This document shows positions 54,134 to 64,000 of a stretch of 64,000 nucleotides of DNA, piece by piece (within the stretch, counting starts at the first letter, position 1; every line of letters begins with the position of its first letter). A program made the translations under genes and the position numbers. Below the pieces are notes generated by a model, which was given only the letters and a program-made list of their open reading frames with translations, searched no databases and had not been told where the DNA came from. Where the stretch lies: NCBI GenBank assembly GCA_029255685.2, contig CM055317.2, forward strand, positions 21,832,501 through 21,896,500, in the 5' to 3' direction. Source of the stretch: Silene conica. Its lineage: Eukaryota > Streptophyta > Magnoliopsida > Caryophyllales > Caryophyllaceae.

Positions 54134-57049
54134 TTGCAAACCTTTGTTTCTGATTACAACCACTGTCATTCGTATAATGTTGTTAAAAGCACAAAGCTAA
54201 CCTTTTCGTCATCGTCATTTAAAACTGAAGCACCCTTAGACCTCATATTTTCGGACCTATGGACAAGCCCAATAACGTCTTTTGACAATTATAAATACTA
54301 CATAGTTTTCGTTGATCATTTTAGCAAATACGTATGGCTATACCCGCTAAAATGCAAATCCGACACGAGCCAAGTATTTAAACAATCCAAAGCCCTTGTT
54401 GAAAAATACTTCAATAAGCCCATTAAACATTTTTTTTCCGATAACGGTGGCGAGTTCATTAAACTCAACGTGACCTTACTCAACGATGGCATTCATCACT
54501 CGACCTCACCACCGCACACACCGGAACACAACCGATATGCGGAACGAAGACATCGACACATAGTCGAAACCGGTCTTGCCCTACTAAATCATGCTAATAT
54601 TCCTACCAAATATTGGCCCTATGGGTTTAGTACTGCAACATATTTAATAAACCGACTTCCGACACGTGGATTAAACAATAAATCACCATACGCTATGATA
54701 CATAACAAACAACCAAACTATCATAACCTACACAATTTCGGATGTCTATGCTATCCATGGCTTCGACCTTACACAAAACACAAGCTCGAAAATCGATCAA
54801 TCCCATGTCTATTCATCGGATATTCAATCACGCAGAGTGATTTTCATTGTCTTAAACCCAAAACAAATCGAGTATATACCTCCCGACACGTAAAATTCTA
54901 TGACGATATCTACCCACTAGCACATCCCTCATCGACTACGAACCCACAACCATCTACCTCCGATTGGACCACTCTCTCGGTGCCTTTCCTCACTCCACCA
55001 ACCTCCAGCACAACCGCAGTCACCAACTCTCCAAAACCTAACAATCCAACACGGCCTCCTATCTCCCAAGTCTACCAACGTCGCAAACCAACCCATCTCG
55101 AACCCCCTATCGACGGCCAACTACCCATCACAACGGGCCCAGCTCCCGCCAGTAACCTCACCACTGACCCCTCTCCTGATCCAGCCCCATCCACGACCCA
55201 AACACCAACCCCATCTACTCCCTCTAGCACCCATCGATATGCACATCAGCCTACAACCACAAACGAACCAGCCCACTTCCACATACCCATCGACGACCAA
55301 CCAGCCCAAATGACCTGGCCATCTCCTGACCACCACCTCACGACCACTCATGCTCCTGAACCCCCATCGCCAACTGACCAAAATACGACCACAACTGACT
55401 CCTTATGCCCTCCTCGTACTACCACACGAACACATCATAAAACGATAACAACAAGGCTAGATAATAATATTCGCAAACCAAACCCGAAATATGCGAATTT
55501 AGCCCTGCAAAACCAATCAGTCACACAACTCCCGAACACCGTCAAACAAGCTCTCATCTTGCCCCAATGGCGACACGCAATGCAAGATGAATTTGACGCC
55601 CTAACTCGCAACAACTCATGGACCTTAGTCCCACGCACACATGCACGAAATATAGTTGGGTGCAAATGGGTCTTCAGAAATACATTCAACCCCGATGGCT
55701 CACTAAAACAACACATCAAGGCACGCCTCGTTGCAAAAAGTTTTCACCAAAGATCAGGGATAGACTATACAAAAACCTTCAGTCCAGTAGTCAAACCAAC
55801 AACCGTACGTCTCATCCTCTCTATCACAATATCAAAACAATGGTCACTGCGTCAACTTGATGTCAATAATGCATTCTTACATGGCACGCTTACCGAAAAC
55901 GTATACATGACCCAACCTCCAGGATTTGAAAATCAACATCAACCTGACTTAGTGTGCAAACTAAACAAAGCCATCTATGGGCTCAAACAAGCCCCTAGAG
56001 CCTGGTACACTGAACTCAAAACCTACCTCACCACATTTGGATTCAAACAATCAATTTCGGATCCGTCATTATTCATCATTATCCTACAACCGCAATTGAC
56101 ACTTTATATGTTAATATATGTTGATGACATAATAATTACAGGACCAAACTCATCACACGTACAAACATTTATCACCAAACTATCCACTCGATTCTCCCTA
56201 AAAGACTTAGGACCACTATGCTACTTTCTGGGCATTGAAGTAACACCAAACTCAAAAGGAATACACCTAAGTCAAGCTAAATACACCCCTGACTTGCTTA
56301 CCAAATACAAAATGTCTGATGCAAAACCAATTACAACTCTTATGGCAACCTCGCCACCACTCACTCACGAAGATCAAAACCCGATTCACGACCAATCTGA
56401 CTACCGTGATATAGTAGGAAGCCTTCGATATCTATCTCTCACAAGATCAGACATTGCCTTCCCCGTCAACCGCCTCGCACAATTTCTTCACCACCCAACA
56501 TCCAACCACTGGACAGCCCTCAAACGCCTCCTCCGGTACCTACAAGGCACACTACACCATGACATCCAAATCTACAAGGACACCCCACTCTGTCTTCACG
56601 CATACTGTGACGCTGACTTCGGCGGCGACAAAGACACCTACCTCTCAACAACTGGATACATAACCTACCTTGGTCGCAACCCCATAGCCTGGTCCTCCAA
56701 AAAGCAAAAAGGCATTGCACTACCCACCACCGAAGCTGAGTTCCGTGCCATTGCCTCCGTCACAATGGAAACAATTTGGTTGCGCAACCTCCTATCCGAA
56801 CTCAATATTCATGTCACCAAACCTCCCGCAATCTTCTGTGACAACATCTCAGCAACACTCTATGCCAAGAACCCAGTCTTCCACTCCCGCATGAAGCACA
56901 TGGCACTTCTTTTCACTACGTCAAACAACAGCTGCAACTTGGCCAAATCTATATCTCTCACATTGCCAGCAAAGATCAGCTCGCAGATATTCTTACCAAG
57001 CATCCACTTTCACCCTGATAGTATTACACTCTTGGCCCGTTCCAATTAG
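54134..57049 (+). pseudogene. Copia integrase-RT-RNase H polyprotein (971 codons open)
   Basis: Integrase: the zinc cysteine pair is altered to CHSYN; DDE residues lie in LIFSDLWTS, FSDNGGEF and HTPEHNRYAERRHRHIVETG. A Pro/Thr-rich linker of about 200 residues follows. RT: WVFRNTFNPDGSLKQHIKAR, LDVNNAFLHGTL, IYGLKQAPRAWY, catalytic LIYVDDIIITG. RNase H: AYCDADFGGDKDTYLSTTGY, WSSKKQKGIALPTTEAEFRA, FCDNISATLYAKNPVFHSRM; after that the frame shifts (LLFTTSNNSCN...), losing the conserved end. RT looks catalytically complete, but the upstream stops and the protease change suggest a dead element. Confidence 0.92.
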
Positions 57050-57060
57050 ATAAACAAGAA

Positions 57061-57993
57061 CACTATAAAAAAAAAGATATATTGTTAAGTAACTATAAAA
57101 AAGATACAATGTTTAAAAAATATATTACATTAATAATATTACGGGTAAAGATTTAAAAAATTGAATTCCACATGAACGTGAAAAAGTTTGAGGACATACA
57201 TAAATTTCCCTGAACATAATGTACTCCGTATACTACATTTGTTGTGTTGGAAATAACTTTGAAGTTGGTGATCGATACAACATAATCTTGAGATTTCTAT
57301 AAATTTTCTATATTATTATCGTTATTCACTTTAATTTACAAATTAGATTAGTATTATAAAAACATTAAAACGGAACAAAAAAAACATGATTAATTGACCA
57401 CATATCTACTAAAGTTACACATTTATAATGTGCAAAGGTTGCCCAAAATATTGATCAGCAGAACCAATTTGTGTTATTCTAAAGCCAACAAAAATATAGT
57501 GTGCAACGTATCACGAATGGCCTTCCCTCGGACAAGTAATTTCGCGGGAGCTTCATGCTTTTTGGTTCATTAAGGCCCACATCGCTTCAAAGTTCAAACT
57601 CCGATGTCATTTTCGTTTTCAGCTTCACTTGCTTGGTATCGTCTCTTATCAAAAATAAAGCCGGTAAAGGTGAAGTATATTGTTAAAATTTGGGTAAATT
57701 CTCAGGAAATTCGGGTCGAAGTCTCTTTAAGAGCAAAATCTTGTGGTGCATTCTTGGCTCGAATTCATGCTTTATAGAGTTATCACCCCGGCTGATATAG
57801 TTGTCACCCTCGACTGGCTTACCTTGTATACAGTGCAGACCAAAAGTAGCGGTTGCAATTCCCTCGTCAACAAAAAAAGTAAAAGATAAAATAAAATAAA
57901 TAATAATTAAGTCATACACTGAAAATAATTAATAATTATCCATATCAATATTCTCAAACACTCAATACTTACTTCACTTTCTAATATCTCAAA
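57061..57993. other. AT-rich intergenic DNA
   Basis: Nothing coding is visible. Confidence 0.5.
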
Positions 57994-58699
57994 CTAGTTT
58001 TGGAACCCGTGAAAATCACGGGGTCATTAATAATTTGAATGTTTAAGTGTTAATTTGTGAATAACTTATACGGAGTAGTCCCTATCTCAATCATTTGTTT
58101 AAAACAAACATGACTGGGGGAGCGGTATTTTAAATCAAATGTTTAATACAATTCAATTTTTGATTCAGGAGTATAGGCAAACCAAAATGTGAATAATTTG
58201 GTTGTTTTGAAGCGACCATTTAAAAATTGCATAGAAATTTATTTTCTATTCCATTAAGGAAGTTACCCTTTTATATATGAACAAATTGCATTGAAATTTA
58301 TTTTCTACTCCCTGTGAAGTTAAACCCTCCTAACTTCGAAATATATATGAAAAATTCTATTACTAATTATCTCAAAATTTTATGAATCAAGGAAAATAAA
58401 AAATATGGTACATAAATAAAGAGTATATATAATAATGATGAAAGGAAAGTTAAAAAGTCATTTCATTAATAAAGTAAATAATGGTTAAATAAATAAGGTA
58501 AACTATGAGAGGAGATCAATTACAATTTTTTTTGTTTATACCTTCTATTTCTTAAAAAAATTTAACTTATATTTTTTAATTTTCTTAAATTGGTAATCCA
58601 TGTCATTTTTTTTGCCATATCACATAAAAGTTGCCCCATCACAATTAAACTTGTCATGTCACATTTCTTTAGCTTAGCCTTTTAATACGATTTTATAGA
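57994..58699 (-). mobile_element. Non-autonomous Helitron, 706 bp
   Basis: On the minus strand it starts A|TCTATAAAATCGTATTAAAAGG (58699) and ends with the hairpin CCCGTGATTTTCACGGG (58018-58002), a short spacer and CTAG|T (57997-57994). It is inserted between A and T as expected. There is no helicase. A mini Stowaway-like palindrome lies inside (58078-58126). Confidence 0.82.
58078..58126. mobile_element. Mini Stowaway-like palindrome
   Basis: GTCCCTATCTCAATCATTTG at the left and CAAACATGACTGGGGGAGCG at the right form inverted Stowaway-type ends around a few bases. Confidence 0.5.
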
Positions 58700-59475
58700 T
58701 TTTGGATAGAGTAAGAGAGTAAAGTAAATATCAAAACTTTGTAGGTGAACTCTAATAATAATTATTAGTAGTATAAGATGGGGAAAGGTAATTAAACATC
58801 TATCGGAATTATGCAACAAATTGAGATTTATATACAATCCAAACAATTCAAATTCAATCATTCGTCCAAAAGTGTAATCAAAACAATATTATTATACTTC
58901 ATGCGAAATATTAACATTTCCTAATTCATGAGAAATAAAATATAAACAGATCATTTTAAAAAGAACATTTATCCAAAAAACATTGTGAGTTAGTTATAGA
59001 ATAATTTATTTGATGGAAAGCAAAAAAATGATTTAATTAAAGGCTTGAAAGCATTGGAATTGGAACAATAAATCGGAGAATATGAATCGGTTTCTAACTA
59101 ATTACTAATCGTGCATATTTTTATTATTATAAATATATTTATAACACTATGATATGAAAAAATTGACATATGTGCATCGTACTTTAACACTTTGACTAAG
59201 CAATTTGATTTCTAACCTGTTTGACAAAATAAAAATAGAACATAAGTGTTACAAAGGAAACCAACGTGTAGGAAAGAGTGAAAGATAATAATATTACATG
59301 TCAATAACTTATTAAAGATTTTTGTTAGCCTTTCGATGTCTCAAATACACCATTGCAGAAAGAAAAAAATCGGCAAAAATAAAAGAGTCATTCAAATCAA
59401 GAAAAAATCTGTAAAGAAGATCCATTGCTATTATCTTCAATCTCGTGCATTGTTATTTAAATGTGAGTATGTCAT
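58700..59475. other. AT-rich intergenic DNA
   Basis: No gene or repeat boundary is seen. Confidence 0.5.
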
Positions 59476-59479
59476 CCCC

Positions 59480-59935
59480 TGTAATATTAATGTAAACAAA
59501 AAAATAATAACTGATAAAATTCTAATTGATTCAAAACATAATAAAAATAAAAAGAGAATAATTAACTCAGTTCTCCGCGTATACTTTACCTGGAATTTTT
59601 TTGACTAAAGTTAAAAATTTAACCTCCTGCAATATTAATATAAACACACAAAAAACTAATAAGATTCTAATTGATTCAAAACATAATAAAAATAAGAAGC
59701 GAATAATTAATTTAGTTCCCTAGGTATACCTCACCTGCTAAATTTTTTACTAAAGATGAAAATTCATTCTACTACAATATTAAAACAAACACAAAAAATG
59801 ATAACTAATAAGATTCTAATTAATTCAAAATATAATAAAAAAAAAAAAAAAAAACAAAACAAAATAACTAATTTACTTTTCTATGTATATTTTAGTACTA
59901 ATTTTTTGAATAAAGTTGAAATTAGGGTTGTTATA
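59480..59935. repeat. Three-copy tandem repeat of about 145 bp
   Basis: Three diverged copies start at about 59480, 59629 and 59776, each with AATATTAATRTAAACA, AAGATTCTAATTGATTCAAA and ACTAAAGWTGAAAAT-like phrases in the same order. Confidence 0.8.
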
Positions 59936-59964
59936 ATAGTTACATATGAATTTTTTTGCAACTA

Positions 59965-60321
59965 ATTCTCTCAAAATTTTTTTAAATAGAACGAAGATAA
60001 AAAAAATATGGAATATATAAACTGGGTATATATAGTAAATGAAAAGAAAGTTAAAAGGTCATTTCATTAAATAATGGAAATAATGGTTAATTAATAAAGG
60101 TAAATAAATAACAAAAATTATGAGAGGAGATCAATGGTTATTTTTTTTTTGTGTGTGTTTAAAGCTTATATTTTTTAATTTCTTAACTTTTTTTTTTCTT
60201 AGATTGATAATCTATGTCACTTTTCTTCGTCATGTCACAATTAAAATTGTCATGTCACATTTAATTTTGTCATGCCACACTTCTTACTTCTTAGGCTACC
60301 CTTTTAATTATATTTTATAGA
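59965..60321 (-). mobile_element. Helitron 5' part, relative of 57994-58699
   Basis: The right end on the minus strand is A|TCTATAAAATATAATTAAAAGG (60321), nearly the same as the Helitron at 57994-58699. The next 350 bp are a diverged copy of 58365-58699 (shared GAGAGGAGATCAAT and TTAGATTGATAATCTATGTCA-like phrases). No hairpin/CTAG end was found to the left, so it is 3'-truncated or altered. Confidence 0.7.
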
Positions 60322-61312
60322 TAACTTTTTTTAGATAAATACTTTATAAATAGCTTATCTTGGTACATGATGATAAAAAACCTATTTAATTTAGCGTTGT
60401 AATTATATTGTATAAGTATACTATTTATACAATATATTTTTCACTTATGATTACGGAGTAAATTTGTTACTTTTTATATTCAAAAAGAACTTTAATATTT
60501 TAGATAACACGTTGAATAAATTCTAAAAATTATTATCGACAAAAGAAAGGCCAAAAGTGTATTAAAAGCTATTAATTTCACCTAATAATTTTACCTTTTA
60601 ATATTTTTTTAGAGTGTGAAATATAATAATAATTAAAATGTTTTAGTTTTTAGATAAATACTTTGTAAATAGCTTATCTTTACACGCAAGTACGCAACAC
60701 TAAAAAAATTACTGTAATAATTAGCTTTTAAATTATATTGTATAGAAAGATGTATATAATTTAATCTTTATTGCAGAACAAAATAGTTACATGGTGTAAA
60801 TTTACAGTGATGTGTTTTTTTATTTGGGGATTAACTTATTCTAACAATGAACACGTAAATTTTAAATTTAGTATACATTTTGATTTATTAATTGTTGTTA
60901 AATTTATTAAAAATTAAGAGTTTAAACTTTATTCGTTATTATGCTATTTAAAAACTTGATATGCATTTAATGCTTGTAAATGCATTAGTTTTTAATTTTA
61001 TATTTTTTTAAAATAATGATATTATGCTATTTAAAAAACTTGGTATGCATTTAATGTTTATAAATTCATTAGTTTTTATTTTTTATTTTTTATTTTTTAA
61101 ATAATGATGATGTGGCTTGCTAGAATTTCTTAAAAGTGAAATGGTGAAATGTGGTGTTTTGTCTTGCCTTTTTATATTATATACAGATTATGATAACGAA
61201 TAATCATAATATAAAGGGTTACATAATTTTAAGACATCGAGTTTTATTACAAATCTATATATCTAATAATACAACTTTTGTTAATTTTCTCATAATACGG
61301 TTTTATAAAATA
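60322..61312. other. AT-rich intergenic DNA
   Basis: Some phrases are duplicated (GATATTATGCTATTTAAAAA at about 60940 and 61018; TAGATAAATACTTTRTAAATAGC at 60333 and 60652). No gene is seen. Confidence 0.5.
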
Positions 61313-61405
61313 TATTCCCTCTGTCTCAATCATATGTTTACACTTCCCTTATTTCTCCATCACAAAATAAAAGAAATGTAAACATATCAACGGGACAAAG
61401 GGGTA
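61313..61405. mobile_element. Stowaway-like MITE
   Basis: Left TTCCCTCTGTCTCAATCATA followed by TGTTTACA; right, reverse-complemented, CCCCTTTGTCCCGTTGATAT followed by GTTTACA. This gives inverted ends of about 27 bp flanked by TA, as in Tc1/mariner-type Stowaway MITEs. Confidence 0.8.
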
Positions 61406-61459
61406 TATAAAAAGTTACAGCTAAATTAAAAAAATAAAAATTACTTACAATTTAATAAA

Positions 61460-62062
61460 GGGACGTGCTAAATCCCGCACGTCATTTTACTCAATCCTAC
61501 ACATTTTTTACAATTATTCCAAATATAACCTTCTCACTTTTATCATCCTCACCAAAAAAACAAGAGAAAATAAAAAACCCCAAAAATCCCCAAAAATCAA
61601 CTCCTCCCAAAAATAAACTCATGATTTACAGCAATTAAATTTCCCGATTTCAACAATTGTTCTAAAATCTGATTTTACTGCAATAAAAATATATAAATAT
61701 TCTAAAATCTCTCCCAAATGGATTTCCCGATTTCAGTTTAATTTTAGAGATTGATGGGATTTCAAATCAGTTTAAACCCTAATTGTTAAAAACCCTCTTT
61801 TTAGAAAAAAAAACATCAACTAAATTGAATAAAAGACGGAACTTAATAAAACATTACGATGAAACGACGAACTTACGTTTGATATGTGCGAATTACGATC
61901 CACAATAGTCGAAAAAATAAGAGATTGATTAGGTTTAAAGAGAGGAAGTCTTTCAATTCTTTAAAAGTCTTTTTAATTTTTTTTTACGAAGGACAAATAT
62001 AGAAATTTAGGATAAAAAAGTGTTGGATTAAGCAAATTAGCGTGCGGGATTTAGCAAGTACG
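61460..62062. mobile_element. Small MULE-related TIR element, same ends as the 7.2-kb MULE
   Basis: The left end GGGACGTGCTAAATCCCGCA and the right end, reverse-complemented CGTACTTGCTAAATCCCGCA, are similar for about 40 bp. The flanks are a matching 8-bp TTAATAAA (61452-61459 and 62063-62070). The TTGCTAAATCCCGCA core is shared with the ends of the MULE at 22087-29327, so this 603-bp element is probably a non-autonomous relative. There is no coding domain. Confidence 0.82.
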
Positions 62063-62070
62063 TTAATAAA

Positions 62071-62740
62071 TATGAGGAACTAAATAGTTGAACTTTACTC
62101 TCTCTATAGTACTCGTCAATTCCACGTTTAATATCCTTTGATGTTTAAATTAAAAAGTGAACAAATAACATCCTTTTATTCTTAGAACTTTTTCGGTTGT
62201 CATAATATATGAGAATATTAGAATCCCATGATTCCATGAATTAAGAATTTTGGTAGTTATTTGGTTGTCACTTTTTTTAAAATAAAATGGGGAAATTTCA
62301 AACTCCCTTCTTTTTATGGTCATCGGAAACTCTTAAAAACAATTTCGTTGTGGTAACAATGACGTTTTTGCAATTCATGTAAATTTTAATGAAGAAATTA
62401 AAATCGTATGTTTAGAAACGAATACAAGAATTTAATTTTTGTATGTGCCAAACGAGTGCTTAGTTAATGCAAGAAAAACTTATTCATTTAAACCCAATCA
62501 ATTTATTAATTGAATTATTAATTATTTAACAATATTTTTTTTCGTACAATTATTTAACAATATGAATATAATGTTAGCTAACTTTTTTTAAAATAAATAT
62601 TGAGTCCTTCATATAGAGCTAATTTTGCTTAACACCGTGTTAAGAGTTAAGACTCTCACAATCTATTTTTTATTTTCAATTCTCTTTTAATGAGAAAAAT
62701 GAACATATATCGGATGTATTACTACATACTTTTCTTGTTT
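62071..62740. other. AT-rich intergenic DNA
   Basis: Nothing recognisable. Confidence 0.5.
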
Positions 62741-62744
62741 TGAT

Positions 62745-63110
62745 CATATGAGTATTCTTTTAACTTATTATGTCAGACTTTATTTATTTAGAGCATATGA
62801 GTATTTTTTTTTAAGCTTATTACCTCAAACCTTATTATTTTTGGCATATAAGTATTTTTTTTTTAGCATATGATTATTTTTTTGAGTTTATTAGCTCAAA
62901 GTTATTTGTTTTGGTGCATGTGTGTATTTTTTCTCAGCATATTAAAATTTTTAAGTTAGATATTAATTTTTTTTTCCGTCAAAACTAAAATTCAACTTAG
63001 TTTATATGTAATGTTTTTGAGTTTAATTGTAATTTTTTATATTTAGTGTTTTAATAACTGAACTCGAATATTTTATAGCATTCATAATTTTTAAAACAAA
63101 ATTCAAAGAC
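62745..63110. repeat. AT-rich repeat with sub-units of about 55 bp, inverted relative of 30990-31255
   Basis: The phrase GCATATGAGTATTTTTTTT followed by AGCTTATTAGCTCAAA-like sequence recurs about four times between 62745 and 62945. The part up to 63110 matches 30990-31255 in reverse complement. Confidence 0.65.
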
Positions 63111-63229
63111 TATAAAATTGGTGGTAGTACATCTGATAATCCTAGTATTATCTTTTCATCACTTTAAAGTCATCTTAAATAAAATGGATGCGCGTATATA
63201 ACAAATACTGTAAATCTGTAATTCCTCCA

Positions 63230-63370
63230 TCTCAATTAATATTCAATAATTTACACTTATTTAATTTATCCCTATAAAAAAGTAAAATGTATAAGAGAAA
63301 TAAAGTAATGTAAATATATGACTGAGACCGGTATTAAATTAACACAAATTAGTGGAAGAAAGGGAGTATA
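63230..63370. mobile_element. Degenerate Stowaway-like MITE
   Basis: The left end ATTCCTCCATCTCAATTAAT and right-side TATATGACTGAGACCGG, then GAAAGGGAGTATA, resemble eroded Stowaway ends. Two overlapping copies are possible. Confidence 0.5.
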
Positions 63371-63514
63371 AGTGATTATTTGGCAAAATTGCTATATCAC
63401 GCCCCTTGTATTACTTGTTACGCCCCCTACTTTTTTAAAGTTTCCCATTTTGCCCCTGTTTTTTTTTTTGAAATTAATTTTATTTTTTTACGTTTTGTTT
63501 AAGGCCGTGTTTTT

Positions 63515-63870
63515 GAAGACCGTTTTTTGTGGAACGGTTTTTGAGACGATTTTTGAGACGGTTTGTGGAACGGTTTTTGAGACGGTTTTCGAGACGGTTT
63601 TTGAGACATTTTTTGAGACGTTTTTCGGAGAAGTTATTTGAGGCGGTTTTTGACAATATTTTTGTAGTGGGTACTTTCGACTATTTTTTATGAATGAATT
63701 TGAGACGCTTTTGTGACACGGTTTTTGAGACGGTTTGTAAGACGGGTTTGTAGACGGATAATACGGTTAATTTTGACATAATTAATTTTTGACAGTTTTT
63801 ATAATAAAAAATTGTCATGAGTTATTATTACTAATAAACAATTTTTGAGACGGTTTTTAAAGTTTAAGGT
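63515..63870. repeat. GACGGTTTTTGA tandem array
   Basis: About 15 degenerate copies of a 12-15 bp unit (GAGACGGTTTTT with GTGGAACGGTTTTT variants), densest at 63515-63650 and trailing off to 63865. In one plus-strand frame it translates as repeated VFET; this is a by-product of the repeat and not a protein. Confidence 0.88.
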
Positions 63871-64000
63871 AAAAATCCCTTATTTATGACTCTTAACTAC
63901 TCATTCTTCCTATTTACTTTACTTCCCAACCTCTTACTCCTCATTCTTTCAAACTTAAAGAAAAAAAAAGCCTCTTCATTTACACAAACAAACTAATATC
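63871..64000. other. AT-rich end of window
   Basis: Pyrimidine-rich sequence; no feature supported. Confidence 0.5.

Larger units (their letters stand above)
51820..57060 (+). mobile_element. Second Ty1/copia element, 3' LTR not recognised
   Basis: A putative 5' LTR (51820-52094) starts TGTTAACAATAATAC and ends AATTTTACA. It is followed by a drifted Met-tRNA-type PBS, then gag (split by a TRIM), protease, integrase, RT and RNase H in copia order. After pol there is only A-rich sequence (57050-57130), and I find no second LTR, so the 3' end is truncated or deleted. The long pol frame of 971 codons is mostly intact. Confidence 0.85.

Noticed and set aside
54929..55381. Trp/Gly-rich minus-strand frames opposite the copia linker
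   Set aside because: Antisense of the Pro/Thr-rich integrase-RT linker.
57994..58126. Reading the hairpin plus CTAG as a transcription terminator
   Set aside because: Its position next to CTAG|T, and three similar ends in the window all in the same orientation, fit Helitron 3' termini.
63372..63641. 89-codon frame ending in VFET repeats
   Set aside because: It is produced by the GACGGTTTTTGA tandem array and adjacent T-rich DNA.

Overview
This window is nuclear DNA from a flowering plant, most likely a eudicot. The order Caryophyllales is only a weak guess, from the mix of Tat/Retand-like and Athila-like elements. It holds one ordinary host gene: an eight-coding-exon TGA-type bZIP transcription factor (48634-50958, + strand, about 364 aa, closest by eye to the TGA3/TGA7 clade). 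Nearly everything else is transposable elements, many inserted into each other, in AT-rich intergenic DNA. I see no tRNA or rRNA gene and no CRISPR array.

Layout. 1-7.5 kb: Helitron termini and a 4.2-kb CACTA element (1870-6066, TSD ATG) carrying two copies of a captured receptor-kinase exon. 7.5-17.6 kb: a complete Ty1/copia element (7511-17570, TSD AAACC) whose RNase H region is split by a 2.8-kb solo LTR (12886-15675, TSD TGGAG). 19.1-20.1 kb: a Helitron (19128-20147) with an exact-length 358-bp internal tandem duplication. 22.1-29.3 kb: a Mutator-like element (22087-29327, TSD ATTAAGTT) with two convergent genes. One is a FAR1-type transposase joined to an OTU protease (- strand); the other is a 143-aa protein I do not recognise (+ strand). 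It has been hit by a LINE-like retroposon and a solo LTR. 29.7-31.3 kb: MITE-like elements. 31.4-44.0 kb: a degenerate Tat/Retand-type gypsy element (- strand) split by an Athila-type deletion derivative (32618-40148, TSD ATAAG) and by a hAT-type MITE (42505-43005). 44.0-46.1 kb: a 5'-truncated copia pol with its 3' LTR. 46.1-51.4 kb: intergenic repeats and the TGA gene. 51.8-57.1 kb: a second copia element with a 971-codon open pol frame, its gag split by a young TRIM (52807-53359, TSD ATTTA). 57-64 kb: AT-rich DNA with Helitrons, Stowaway-like MITEs, a small relative of the 7.2-kb Mutator-like element, and tandem repeats.

The most interesting object is the two-gene Mutator-like element. It resembles the convergent two-gene plan of maize MuDR, but the partner gene is unrecognised. 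The predicted first intron of the transposase holds a near-perfect long foldback (arms about 125 bp). Transposition by this copy is probably dead: the transposase frame has a frameshift and a solo-LTR insertion, and the OTU catalytic cysteine codon is now TGA. All exon and boundary calls were read by eye from splice sites, termini and target-site duplications. Family assignments rest on remembered motifs, not searches.
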